DNA of 46,685 nucleotides, from positions 24,708 to 71,392 of the forward strand of contig JAMYWO010000078.1 of NCBI GenBank assembly GCA_024220525.1, written 5' to 3'. Both the position numbers and the translations under genes were made by a program. This document shows, in pieces, positions 19,873 through 32,400 of this stretch (position 1 is the first letter of the stretch; every line of letters begins with the position of its first letter). Source of the DNA: Cochliopodium minus. Taxonomy: Eukaryota; Discosea; Himatismenida; Cochliopodiidae. The notes under the pieces are model-generated. The model searched no databases, was not told where the DNA came from, and saw only the letters and a list, made by a program, of their open reading frames with translations.

Positions 19873-22207
19873 TTAATTGTTGTCAGACTTTGTTTTAGGA
19901 ACAATAGGGATCAAATAGCTAGCATCAACGAGATCACGAACACGAACACGCTCGTTAATGAGCTCCAAAGCCCTCTCCTCGTGTTCATCATCATAAGAAG
20001 AATCCCAGAATAAAACGCCGACCAAACGATTATTTTTCTTGTTGATGTAATAAACGATTCCCTCTTCAGCATATCTATCACCAAGAACAGTATCCTTGGG
20101 AGAAATGTTGGACAAATGGAGATCATGAATTTGTTGTGCAGATAAATTGTCATCGGAGGATAAATTTTGTGAAGGAGAAGGTGAAGAGTTTTTTTGTTCG
20201 GAGAGGAGTTCTTGGGGAGATTTGGCCCAGATGGCGTAGGTGTTGTGAGAAGATGAAACGTCACCTACAACGTGGAAGGTCTTGTCGAAGACTTCGCTGA
20301 AATAAATAGGTTGGTAGAACAGCACTTCACTAAAAGAAATTAAAAATGATTTTAAAAACAAATAAAATTTAAAAATAAAAATCAAAATAAAAATCAAAAT
20401 AAAAATAAAAAATAAAAAAGTAAAAAAAATAAAAAAATAAAAAAATAAAATTTTACAAGTTATATTTTGTCATTGAAAGAAACAAACTCTTCAAAATAAT
20501 CAAATAAAATTTTTACCTTTCACCTGACATGTTTTTACCAGCAGTAAAACCAGATTCAATGGAGTCATTGAGATGACAAAAACGATAATTTTTTTCCATT
20601 CCGACAGAGTAATAAGAACAAACGTCCCCAGCAGCCCAGACGCCAGAACGCGCAAAAAGTTCACCATTAGTTTTGATCGCTAACTTCTCGTCGAGTTCCA
20701 ATGCATTTCCATATGCAAATTCACTATTGGGAACATTTCCAATTGCCACCACAATATGGTCACATTCTATCTCGTTTCCATTGTCAAGTAAAGCTTTGAT
20801 CTTTATGAATAAAGAATAAAGATAAGATTTTTTTCAAAAAAAAACGTTTTAAGAAAAAATTTATCAAAAAAACAAATATTTCTTGGGGTGAAAAAAAAAT
20901 TTTAAAATTAATAAAATTTTTCATTACTTTTCTATCAGAGCTGTCCTCCAATTTGACAACACCAACAACTCTTCTCCCCGGAAAAAAATTGACTCCTCTC
21001 TTGTGGCCCTCTCCGATCAACTGGAGAGATAAATAATCAGGTAAATATTTCTGAAGCGGAGATTTTTCTTGAAAAAGGTGAGTGATCTTGGATCCTCTTT
21101 TGGAGAGCTGACTAGTTAGTTCTGTTCCCAAAAAACTTCCTCCTACAACGAGAATGTGTTTGTTGGGATCAGATGAGATCTCGTAAAGTTTTTTGAAGTC
21201 AGATATCGTTTTGAACGTGGAGACGTACTCTTCTGCATCTTTGGCTATACCTAATAGGTGTTTTTAAAGAAAAAAAAAAAGAGTATTTGTTAGTACATTT
21301 TTATGGAATTGTTGGTATTTTACAAAATGTTGATTTCATATTAAAAACTTATGTTAAGTTCTTTTGATAAAGTGGGTTTTAATGGGCAGTATGAAATTGT
21401 TTAAATAAAATGTTAATTACTCTTTAAAAAATTTTTTAATCGTTCTTAAATAAGATGAAAATTTAAAAATATTATATAATCAACAGCTCTGATGAATATA
21501 AAATTTCAAAGAAAACTAAATTTATTATATGGCTTAATAATCCAATTTTTTTTTACCTTTCAATCTTCTTGGGGTTGATCCAGTTGCAATCAATATTTTA
21601 TCGAAATGAACAGTTTTATTTTGGATTGTAATCGTTTTTTCTGTGAGATTGAATTTACTGGCTCTGGTGGATAGCCATACTGTAGCTTCTGAATACAAAT
21701 TGGGTGGAAAAAATATCTTTTTGAATCTTTCTTCATCATATTCCCATGTCTCTTTCTTAGATAAGCTATTTCTTGAATAGAATTCATCTTCATCTGTGAT
21801 TATCAACACTGGTGAATTTTTGTCGTTGATTCTTATCCCCATCAAGCCTGCCAATGAAGCTACTCCACCACCCACTATGACATATTTATAAAATACATTT
21901 TCTCTGAGTGTATTGCCCTCATCATTTTGATTCTCTTCCATAAATGTGTTATAATTTGCCTATAATCAAAAATTTTAAAAGATAAACTTATTATGATCAA
22001 ATATGTTGATTTGAAATCATCAATATATTTTGCTTTTAAAAATTTTTCAAATAAAATTACCAATATGGCAGTTGAAGCTAAAATTCCAGAAAAACCAATC
22101 ATATAATATTTGTTGTGTTTTTGGAATCCATTGATGGTACTTAAGAATTTATTTTGAAATCCATTCTTAAACTTTTTGATAGATGAGAAAATATTTTTCT
22201 TGAACAT
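19873..22207 (-). CDS. AIFM1: AIF-like mitochondrial NADH oxidoreductase
   Basis: Five exons: 22061..22207, 21557..21959, 20928..21250, 20517..20800 and 19873..20329; 537 residues, all phases closing. The head (MFKKNIFSSIKKFKNGF...) is basic and Ser-rich like a mitochondrial leader, followed by a hydrophobic stretch (YYMIGFSGILASTAIL), the arrangement of AIFM1, which is anchored in the inner membrane. FAD-binding VIVGGGVAS lies at 76-84, SLSKKETW and LIATGSTPR follow, then the NAD-binding HILVVGGSFLGTEL, and VWAAGDV closes the FAD site. The C-terminal part has IYYINKKN-like GIVYYINKKNNRLVGVLFWD, the AIF C-terminal domain pattern. AIF supports respiratory complex assembly and, in animals, cell death; only the first is a safe expectation. 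It ends 227 bases from the RapGAP start and begins 37 bases past the FANCL stop, same strand. Confidence 0.92.
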
Positions 22208-22244
22208 TTTTTTTTTATTTTTTGTATTTTAACAATATAAAAAA

Positions 22245-23694
22245 TCAAAGGGTCTGATTGATAGGATGTTGACAATATGGACACTCACCAAAGATGGTGT
22301 TAAAGGAACTACGACTATTAGTGAGAGATCTCAGCCAGTTGTGGAGGCAATAAGGGTGAAAAGACTTTTTACACTTTGAATTGTCGCAAACCTGTTTAAA
22401 AAATTTTACAAAGTGATTTTTAATCGTAAAAAAAACAATAAATGAATGAATAGAAAAAATTTAGCAAAAATAAAAAAAAATCAATGAATAATAAAAAATA
22501 AATTATTTTTCAAATAAACCTTATCAGGGAGAGAATTCTCGAGTTTATAGTTGAAACAAATACCACACTCAAGTCCCCTTTCAGAAAGTTTGGTCTTGTT
22601 GATCTCCTCCTTCGTAAGAAACTTGGTCTCAAGGATTTTCTCGATGTTGAGACGAGGAGTGCAATCAATATCCCACAACTTGACATTGTTGTTAAAATTG
22701 TCGCGAAGAGGTTGAACCTCATTCTCGGGACCAAGAAAGCTATACTGTATTTGATCAAAAGGGTCACTAACGTTGACTTCTAACTGCAAACTGATATAGT
22801 TTTCAAGCAAAATTCTTCGAGTGTTGCAACCTCTGGAAGGAAACTCAGGCTCGAGAACCCAGCAGTTTTGGTCAAAGTCCTCCATCACTTTCCAGAAGTC
22901 TTGGTACTTCGAAAACTCTTTCAAGTAGCAGGCGATCACGTCTTTCAGAGAGCTTTTTTCAGAGTCCCATTTTAACTCTTCCATCTTTTGTTTGGGGTTT
23001 GTTGGCAGGTCCACGTAGCAGTTTGGCGCGTTTTTGGGATAATCTGAAGGAAGGTTTATTGATATCACATGTTCTCTATTCGATTCGTCTCTATGAAAAA
23101 ATAAATATTTTTTGCTTTTTTTTTTTTTTTTTTTGATCTTACTTTAGACATATTTTAATGAGATCCAAATTTGGGCTTAAATACATCAATTGTCCCGAAT
23201 TGCTTAGCAACAAGATTTCATTCACTATTATTTTGTAATAATCCACCGGTGGAAGATATTCCTGATTCAAACCAACATTTTCTTTCAGAGCATTTTCTAT
23301 TATCACCTTGAATTCGAACAGGAATTCTCCTAAACTATTCGATTTATCTATTCTCTAGAGAATAATTAATTATAATTGTGATAAATGAAAGATATATGCA
23401 CTATCAAGTGATAAGATGACATACAGATTCTATTATCTTTTCTTTTCCTTGCAATAATTGTTGTAATTCATCCCCATAGATGATTTTTGTGTCTTTTCCA
23501 AATTTTTGTGATTCTCCATAAATTATCCTCACAAAATATTCTTTATTCTTTCAATTATTGTTATTTTTGATGAATATAGAAATGAAATCTAGTATTATTT
23601 TTACCTGGACAGATAAAAAACCTTTATATCTTGTGAGTGATTTATTTTCAGGTATGATAAGAGGTTCAATATCATAATAAAAATTGTTGTTCAT
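22245..23694 (-). CDS. FANCL: FANCL-type E3 ubiquitin ligase (Fanconi anaemia pathway)
   Basis: Five exons: 23605..23694, 23425..23547, 23143..23354, 22520..23090 and 22245..22391; 380 residues versus 375 in human FANCL. FANCL monoubiquitinates FANCD2 and FANCI in DNA crosslink repair. Supporting features are the N-terminal ELF-like segment (FYYDIEPLIIPEN), two RWD/UBC-like repeats including KRDESNREHVISINLPSDYP and CWVLEP, and a C-terminal PHD/RING of C4HC3 type: CGIC, CDNSKCKKSFHPYC, then WLRSL, SFNTIFGECPYC. The last motif is specific to FANCL among RING ligases. All phases close. It starts 185 bases from the divergent threonine dehydrogenase start, so the two may share a promoter. Confidence 0.95.
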
Positions 23695-23879
23695 TTATTC
23701 CCAGGAATCAATTTTTTTTTTTTGATAAGAATATTCTTCAATTTGAAAGAATCAAAATTTTGTCAAAGAAAAATCAATGTTGAATTTTGATAAACCATTG
23801 AATAATGGTATGCAATAACAATCATACAATTATTCAGTCAATAAAATAATATAAAAAATTATAAAAAAAAATTTCAAGA

Positions 23880-25775
23880 ATGGAAACCAATGGAAAAATG
23901 TGGGCTCTTGTTAAAACCAAACCAGAGAAAGGATATGAATATGTGCAAAGAGATATCCCTCAAGTCAAAGATGACGAAGTATTGATCAAGATCGAGATGG
24001 TGTCTCTATGTGGCAGCGATATCCTCTTGTACAATTGGTATCCCAGACATATGGCAGAAAATATCGCCAAGATACCATTTATACCCGGTATGGTCAAATT
24101 TTTAAAGGAAATATCCAAATTTTGTTACAAAATTAATCATTCAACAATTTATGACATCCCTTCATTAATATAATCTCAAACAAAATTATAAATGAAAGCA
24201 TTAAAGTTTGTTAATAATGAAAATGGATAATTTAAAATACATAATGAGATATTTCATTCTGAAAAATAATTCATAATTTAATATTTAACTATATTTTATT
24301 TTTTCAGGTCATGAGGGATGTGGTACCATCGTTAAGATAGGAAAAGATGTAAAAGGTGTAAAATTGGGGCAAAGAGTAGCACCAGAGACCCATATCCCTT
24401 GCGAGGTAAAAATAAATAAAAAATAAATAAGAAAATATCTTTTGATTTATAAAGGAATCATTATATTCTTATATCCTTTGATGAAAATAAATTTAATTTT
24501 AAATTATTTTTATTATTTTATTATAAAATCATAAATATCTATCATTTTCTTCATTTTTATTTTTGACAGAAATGTTTTCAATGCAACAAAATCAACTACG
24601 AAGGAAGAGACCAAAGACACATCTGCCAAAACATGGGTCTCTTCGGGCACGGACAAGGAGGAGCAGCAGGCTGCTGCGCACAATACGCCATTGTCAAGTC
24701 CAACGCAATGTACGTCCTCAAAACTGATCTTGAACCGAAGTATGCAAGTGTTTTGGAGCCTTTTGGTGTTGCTTATCGATGTGTCGACGAAGTGAATTGC
24801 AAAAACGATAATTTGCTAATAATTGGTAAATTTTTTCGTTTTTTTGATTTTTTTTTTAAAAAAATTTAATGTTGTTCATTTTTTAATTTATTTAATTTTA
24901 TTTTGTTCATATTTTCTCATTTTTTTTTTTAAATAATTTGATTAATTTTTTTTTGTTTCTAGGTTGTGGTCCTATTGGCCTTGCTGCGGTTGCAATTGCA
25001 AACCACTTCAAATCAACCAAAATTATAGTGGTAGACGTGGTAGAATATAGACTTGACATTGGAAGAAAGTTGGCGAAAGCAAATGGTGTAACTAACTTTG
25101 TAGCCATCAACGCAACTGAAAAATTAAACGAAGAAAACATTGATGAATTGATTAAAAAAAGGTCAAAAGAAAAATTAATTTTTTAAAATCTTTTTTTTAA
25201 CTTATTTTTTGAAAAAAAAAGAATTCTGGAGGAAACCAATGGTGATGGGGTATAATTTTTATTTTTTGAATCGTTTTTTCATTGTTTGAATTTTTTTTAA
25301 TAGGTTGGTTCCATTATTGAGGCAAGTGGAGCACCAATTATGGTCAACAACTGTTTCGCATGGTTGAGAAAAGGAGGAACTATTATGATGGTGGGAATTC
25401 CATTTTTTACTTTTAGAATTTAAAATTACACATATTTTGTAATAAGGCTGGACTTCCTAAGAGTGACATTGTTATCAAAACTCCACTCCCCAACTTCATT
25501 TTTAAGGGTATTTTTTTTTGATTAGAGTCTATAATAATTGAAAATTTAAATTTAAAAAAGAGTTGACAGTCAAAACTTTGCATGGAAGAAGAATCTACGA
25601 TACATGGGAAAAATTAGAGGTATTGCTTTCCCAAAAGTTGATTAACATCGATCCAATCTTGACCCACGTCTTCAAAATGTCTGAAGTAGATCAAGCTTTT
25701 CAATCCATTTTCGATGGAAAGGCATGCAAGGTCCAATTAACAGTAGATCACGGACCAACAAATTCTAAACTTTAA
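23880..25775 (+). CDS. tdh: L-threonine 3-dehydrogenase, zinc-dependent MDR
   Basis: Eight exons: 23880..24087, 24308..24405, 24570..24825, 24963..25161, 25222..25249, 25304..25390, 25447..25507 and 25561..25775; 383 residues. The reaction is NAD-dependent oxidation of threonine to 2-amino-3-ketobutyrate. Catalytic zinc ligands sit in LCGSDILLYNW and GHEGCG; four structural-zinc Cys are present (CEKCFQC...HIC); the nucleotide fold reads GCGPIGLAAVAIA with the acidic residue in VVVD selecting NAD. The C-terminal HGRRIYDTWEKLE and ITH-like LTHVFKMSEVDQAF are typical of bacterial-type Tdh rather than sorbitol dehydrogenase. One exon is only 28 nt, and one donor (GTCAAA) is weak, but phase requires both. 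The extra about 40 residues relative to E. coli Tdh lie in the N-terminal half. A broader polyol dehydrogenase role cannot be excluded. Confidence 0.88.
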
Positions 25776-25890
25776 AAGAAAACTTGATATTTTACAAAAG
25801 AAAATAAATTTTGAACTTTATTTGAAATTTCATTTTTATATAAACATTTTAATATTGGACAATCAAAAAAAAAATGTTAGGTATCAACGT

Positions 25891-26843
25891 TTATTTATCC
25901 TTGAGGGAATCATAGGTATAATCGCAGAAATCCTTTACATTGTTATCTACAACGATGGCCAAATTCTTGACGAATTCAGTGGTCTTATCAGAGATCTTCT
26001 TGATGGTATCGAAGAATTCATCGTAATCCTTGGTGTTTTCTGCTGAATTCTTTTTCTCCTCCTTGCATGCAGAATCCACGAAATTGTTAGCTTTAAGATG
26101 CACTTTTTGGAAGTTTTGGGAGACCTCATATTGATCAGAGGAAATTTTATAAGAGTTATTGGTTGCCTTTTTGCTTTCATTGGTAATCTGCTCTTTCATC
26201 TTTTGAGATACATTGTTGCTGGATGCAGATACGTTTTGTGCCACCCTGCTGGAGAGATTGGAGAACAAATCGTAGGTGTTCTCGGAGATTTTCTTTTCCT
26301 TCTTCTGCTTCTTTTCTTCATTTAAGAAATTTGTGCAGAAATCATTAGTAATCTTTTTTTCTCTGTCTACTTTAGCTCCAATTATATTATTGGTGCTATT
26401 ATTAATATTTTTCTCTGTATATGTCTTAACATCTTTTGTCTCTTGCACTTTTATTTGTTCAACTTTATTTATCTGTGGTGTTATTGTATCGTGACATGTT
26501 ACCAATTTTTCCTCCATGAGATACAGACTTAGTTTGAGTATTTTGTTTTGATCTCTGGATAGTCTTATTGCTTCTTGCAATTCCAATGTGTTTAATACGT
26601 TGATATTATCCCCTTCATCATCAACATAGGAGAATCTAACGTTATATTTTGCTATATGATTCCCAAAGTGATCTTCAGACTCTTTCAATAGATAGTCAAA
26701 TGTAAACTTAAAGGATTAAGAGGATTATTAAATTGAAGAAAAAAATAAAAAAATCAAAATTTATATACCTCATTATCAGGAACCTTTGATGAGAATCTTC
26801 TTAAATCATTTAGTAGCTGAATTTTCAATACTAAAGGCTTCAT
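25891..26843 (-). CDS. PB1-domain protein of unknown role
   Basis: Two exons, 26769..26843 and 25891..26706, phase 0, 296 residues. The first about 90 residues form a PB1 domain: a basic first strand (LVLKIQLL), FTFDYLL helix, NVRFSYVDDEGDNINVL, the acidic OPCA-type motif, TLELQEAIRLS, and a final strand ILKLSLYL. PB1 domains pair front to back, as in p62/NBR1 and polarity kinases. The remaining about 200 residues are Lys/Glu/Asn/Ser-rich, probably coiled or disordered, with amphipathic runs near the end (FFDTIKKISDKTTEFVKNL). No ZZ finger or UBA is seen, so it is not a full p62/NBR1. It lies tail to tail with the threonine dehydrogenase gene (115 bases between stops). Function is unknown. 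Confidence 0.75.
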
Positions 26844-27091
26844 TTTTTATTTTATTAATTTCTTTTACTTTAATTTTTTTCAACAATAAACACTAACAAA
26901 TATAAAAAGTCCTAAATTTCTCTCACTGAATAATTATTAAATTGAATTATACTTAAATTCCTATCAGTTTATCCACAAAGAAGAACTGAAATGATTATAA
27001 GCATTATGAAGCTTTTTAATAAGAAAATATTAAATAAATATAAACATTCTAAAGAAAAAAATCATCAATGTTGAATATCACCAAACTCCTC
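26844..27091. other. Intergenic spacer, PB1 gene to MFS gene
   Basis: AT-rich spacer between two minus-strand genes. No ORF, RNA gene or repeat that I can support. Confidence 0.5.
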
Positions 27092-29003
27092 TCAGATTTT
27101 CTTCTTTTCCATCTTCCAAAAAGCAATTACAAAAGTCAGAAAGCTGACAAAGATGCAAGCGGAACTTTAAGTTTTCAGTCAATCAGTTAATCAATTAATT
27201 GAAAAATATCAATCTAAATTTACCAGTATAAAATAGGAGCGTACCAATCATCAGTAACATCTAATAAATAACCAGCAATAGGGCCACCAAACAAATTTCC
27301 GAAGAACCATCCCAAATAAGTTCTTTTTTTTTTTGTTTATTATAAGGGAATACACAAAAGTTTAAAAAGTAGTTACAAACCAATGATGCTATTAAGCTTT
27401 TCTGTACCAAAGTAAAATCCCAAAATGGTAGGTAAAGTTGACACAAAAGACCCTTTAATTGAATACATTTTTGTTGAAGTTAATTATTGATTATTTGATT
27501 TTACCTGAGGTGAGGCCAATCATGATGGCAAATAGCACCAATGATATAAATTGAGTCAAAAAAGCCCATATAAATGTGAAAAGAAAATAGAAGAATAAAG
27601 CAACTTTTTAAAGGAAAAATGATTTAAAATATAAAACAATATTTTTTTTTACCAATCAAAATTCTCTCATGTCCAATTTTGTCTCCGATAAAACCTAAAG
27701 ATCTTAAAGAGAATAATTTTATACGTTTAAAAAAGAGTAAAAATGAATACATTCTCCCCACAAATGATGAAACACCCAGAACAGATACAAATAGCGATGC
27801 AGTGAATGTATCAAAACCTTTATCATAAGAGAATGAAACAAAATAAATAGTAATGACCACTTGTCCAAATGAACCTAAACAATTTTTTTTTAAAAAATAA
27901 AAATTTTTATTAATACAAAAGAAATTACCCATCATTATTCCAAAAAAGAAAACCCAAATACTTTTGTTTTTTAAAACTGAAAAATCCATTTTTCTAACTG
28001 TATTCCCTTTTTTCTTTAATAGAAAAAGAGATATCACTGCTGTCAAAAAGATTCCCCCAGATAAATATCTTAAAGTGTTTCTCCAAGAAATTAATTCAAC
28101 ACCCTTGGCAATTATGATTGGAAAAATTATCGCTCCTAGACCACTATATCAAAAAACAAATTAATTTTTTTTTAAAAAATTTTAAAGTACCTCCCAGAAA
28201 CAGCTACCCCAACTTTTTCATACAAAGTATTAGTGTTTTTTCATAATAGAGATTTTAACTCAAAAATTACCTGCTATTCCCGTACTTTTATTGAACCACC
28301 CTCCAACTGAACCCAATGAAGGATTGAAGATAAACCCTTTACATAAAATGAGTAATTATTTGTTTTTTAAATTTGTTTTTATTTTCTTTTTTTTTTTTTT
28401 TACCTATTCCAGTGCCTCCCAAAACACCAAAAGTTAAAACCTAATCCTTTAAATTATCAAGTAAAAAAAATTTTCATAAAAATTTACCAAGTGAATCAGT
28501 TGAGTTGAAAAGCTTGCCAAAATCAATGCCCCACTAAATATTATTGCCCCAAATAATATCACAATCCATATCGGTATTCTATCTGATATAAATCCAGCTA
28601 TAGGTCCAATCAAAAATGGCTTTTTTTTTTAAAAAATTTGTTTTGATATTCATTAAATGATCAAAAAAATTTTTGTTCACCATAGATGATACGAATGATC
28701 CCAACCAAGATACTTCAGATCTTTTCAAATTATTAATATATTATTTGTGGATTAATTTATGAGAATTTACCTTTTGATATGTAATTCTTGTGAGATGATT
28801 TCCACAAATACAGATACACTTGCAATAAAACCTACAGTTATTATATGATTCAAAAAACTTCCCGCCACTACAACCCATCCTCTTTAAAACAAAAAAAATA
28901 TTGTAAAGGGAAGGGATGTTTAAATTTACCTCCATGATTCTATATCTTTATCAATTTTTAATAATGGCTCATCTTCTACTCCCTCTTTTTGATCTTCAAT
29001 CAT
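27092..29003 (-). CDS. MFS transporter, monocarboxylate-type
   Basis: About fourteen short exons from ATG at 29003 to TGA at 27092, giving about 405 residues. The first membrane helix opens with ESWRGWVVVAGSFLNH, matching the [D/E]G[G]W.WVVV signature of SLC16-type monocarboxylate transporters. SEVSWLGSF, a SDRIP loop (the MFS 2-3 loop), GFIFNPSLGSVGGWF, a central Lys-rich loop (LLKKKGNTVRKMDFS), VGRISLGFIGDKIG (second-half loop motif), and GWFFGNLFGGPIAGYLLD follow. Twelve helices can be counted. Known relatives move lactate, pyruvate or related acids with protons; the substrate here cannot be read. Introns are 40-130 nt; one splice (phase 2 at VGRI) and one at the NSIIGL/TYLGW join were fixed by phase. 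It is divergent from the ferlin gene, with 496 bases between starts. Confidence 0.85.
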
Positions 29004-29499
29004 TTTTTTTTTTTTTTTTTTTATAATTGATCAAATTTCAAAATATTTCAAATTGAGAATTAAATTTATTCAAACTCTGATTTAGAAGATCAAACATTTG
29101 GAAGTTGGGTTGTTTTGGATGGTGTTTTACTTTTAAATTTTAAATTTATTAATTTCCCTCAATTGAAATAATTCATATCTCTAAAGATGACATTCAAAGA
29201 GAAAAGTAGATGAACAAATTTTTTCTTCTTGATTTTAATTGAATATTTTATAAATTTGAGATAAATTGGAGAATTATTGTGACAATTTCAAAAATAAATT
29301 TCTAATTAGAATTGGGAGGTCAATGATTGAAATTACAGGATCTTCAATTCTACATTAAGTTTGAATTATTACTTTAAATTTTGCTTATTTTTAATTAGAT
29401 CTCAAAATAATAAAAAAATTTTGCTCAAAATAATATATAAAATTTAAATAAAAAAAATATAAAATTAAAAAAAAAAGAAAAGAAAAATATTAAGTTCAA
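29004..29499. other. Divergent promoter region, MFS and ferlin
   Basis: About 500 AT-rich bases between the two divergent starts. No ORF or defined motif that I can support; it must contain both promoters. Confidence 0.5.
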
Positions 29500-32400
29500 A
29501 TGGATACAAATCTTAATGATGTTCAAGTGAGAGTTAATATTATAGAAGCAAGAAATTTGTCGGGAAAAGTAATTTTATATCACAAATTAAATTATTTATT
29601 ACTCAATGCCTTCATTATTATAAAATAGGATTCAAATGGAATGTCAGGTAAAAAAAAAATAGAAATTACTAAGCCATAATATTGATTTTCCAAATTTTCA
29701 ATTTTATTCTTTTTTTTTCTCCCATAAAAGATCCTGTGGTCGTTGTTGAAACCAATGGACAAAAGAAAAATACATCTATTATTCCAAAAACTTCAGCTCC
29801 TTTTTGGGATCAAACATTCATTTTTAATCAAAGACAAACAACAGATGAATTCTTGAAATCCAAAATAAAGATTTCTGTATTTGATGCAAACACCATTTTG
29901 AGAAATGAATTAATTGGATCCAAAGAATTCGATTATCAATTCTTATATAAATTAAAGGGACATGAAATTTTCAGATGTTGGGTTGCTTTGGTTGATGATA
30001 CCGTAAGAGATAAATCAAAATTTTTATGTTCACATTATATTTCTCACAAAATAAAAATTATCCAAAAATTTTATACCAAAGGATAAAGTAGAAGGAGTTC
30101 AAGGTTATTTGAAATTGTCTATTGTGGTATTGAAAGGAAATGATGAGGCATTGGCACACGATGAAGATGTCGATGAGGATGAAAATGTCAGCGATATTAA
30201 TTTGCAAGATATGCTTCTCTTGCCACCCGGAATACAAACACAAGATTATGAAGTTAGTTTAAAATTTTTTAAGGGAGAGAAATTCCCAAAAATGGACACA
30301 GTTGGACATTGTGATCCTTTCTTCAGGGTCAGTTTTGGAGGTGTAAAGAAAGATACCATTGTCAGAAATGGAGAGAATGCGACTTTCAACGAAGAAATTA
30401 TCCTTCCAATCACGGGTAAAGGACAAATAATTTATATTTCGAAAAATTAATTTATCTCATAATATCACAGAACCATCTATGACTGATTTGATCAAGGTGG
30501 AATTATTCGATAAAGATAAATTAACAAATAACGATTTGATCTCCACACATTATTTCTCTTATGAAGAGATCAAAAAGTTGGCATTTTCCAACAGATGGCT
30601 CAATTTGTATGGCCCATCCCATCCAGATAATATCATTGCAAAATTGGATAATGGTCAATTGATCGCAAAGGAGATGGCAGAAGGAAACATCGATCCAGAT
30701 ATGTGGGTAGGAAGAGTGATGATGGATGTCAGTGTGACACAAGTAAAGGAAGCTTCTCTTAGATCACATGAACTCAGATTTTCTGCTCCCGATCCAGAAA
30801 CTGAGTCATATACCCTCAGATTGGATCTTTTCTCCGCTACTGATATTTTTGGAGATAAGATCTTCTGCAAAATCAAATTGGGTCCTCATGAAATCAAGAC
30901 TGATGATAGAAAGGCCGAAGGAAGAGAAGTTTCCTTCTTTCAAAACGTTGAACAGAATTTCACACTTCCAAAGAACCCTGAGGATCTCCCTTATCTCTTC
31001 ATTATGCTCTACAAACACAAAGGATTAGGTACCAGCAGAATCGGGTGGGTAAAATTGAGCCTCAAAGATGAATTATTGAATAAAGAGCCTTCTGATCTCT
31101 GGAAATCCATCCAAACCAATTATTTTGGTGATCACGCAAAAGAACAAGCAGGATTCATCCATTTCAAGCTCCAATTCAAACAAGAATCCATTATGAGAAG
31201 CATCCCAAAAGTTCCTTTGGTTAAGCCAGAATTAGTAAAATATAATTTGAGAGCGCGTATCTATCAAGCAAGAGATCTTGCTTCCGCAGATCAAAACGGA
31301 TCCTCTGATCCTTACTGTATTATCAGATGTGGTGGTGCAAAGGCAAAGACTAAAACAATCATGGACAACTTGTTTCCTGTTTGGAATGAAGAGATTTCCA
31401 TGGTCGTAAATCTCCCTAAAGATCTCAGATATGCACCTATGATCCAAATCACAGTCATGGATTTCGATAGTTTGGCTATTGATGATATGATTGGTAAATC
31501 ATCTATCCCTGTTGGTAAATTTGGAGAACAACCAAGTGAGCCTACATGGTACACTGTTTACGACAGAAATCCTAATCAGAAGGAAGGAGAAATCTTGGCA
31601 TCTTTTCAGCTCATTCCTTTCGAAAAATCCAAGAACATCCCTTCCACCAGCATCAATCCTAAACTCATCAAATCTCAAATCGAATTTGGTTTGATCTCAG
31701 GAAAGGGATTTTCTTACACTTCCATTGGTAAGAACAAAGCATCCCAAATTGAATTATACACCACGAGCAAGAAAGAATCTCAAAAATCCATTATCGGAAA
31801 AGGAATGAATCCTGTCTATTTGGATACTGTAAAGATGTCTGCCCTAATTCCCCAAGATCCTCTTTTCTCGAGCTACGTTCACTTGGGAGTCATCGATTCC
31901 AACAAAAAAATAAATCCTATCATTGGTACTGGAAACATCTCTCTTTTCTCATACATTCCATGGAACAAGAATGCAGAAAAAGCTAAAAAGGAATTGTTGT
32001 TGGAATCCTTGCCTCCAACTGTAATTACTTCTTTCTTTACATTATAAAATGATTAAAACCTTTTATTTAGGTCGAAAAAGTTCCAGGAGCAACAGAAGAA
32101 TTACTCCAAGAACAAAAACAAATCGAAAGCGAAGAAAAGAAGGTGGAAATCGTTCTCGATCTCAAAGTGCCAGACATTGTCATTGACATCCCTCCAGAGG
32201 TTACCGACAAGATCACTGAAAAGACTCCTTTGTTGTTTCAAGAAAACCAAGAACAAGACAGTCTTCTAAAGAAGAGCTTGAAAATCAAGCTTCCTCTCGG
32301 TGAAAGAAAGATTGGAGATCTTCCTGCAACTGAAATAGAAGGGTTTAAGGAGGATGACATCAAAGAGGAGAAGAAAATCGATAGACCTTCTGTACCACAC

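Noticed and set aside
26098-26494. Hydrophobic plus-strand ORFs suggesting membrane proteins
   Set aside because: They are the antisense of the Lys/Glu-rich PB1-protein exon, which gives Phe/Leu codons on the other strand.
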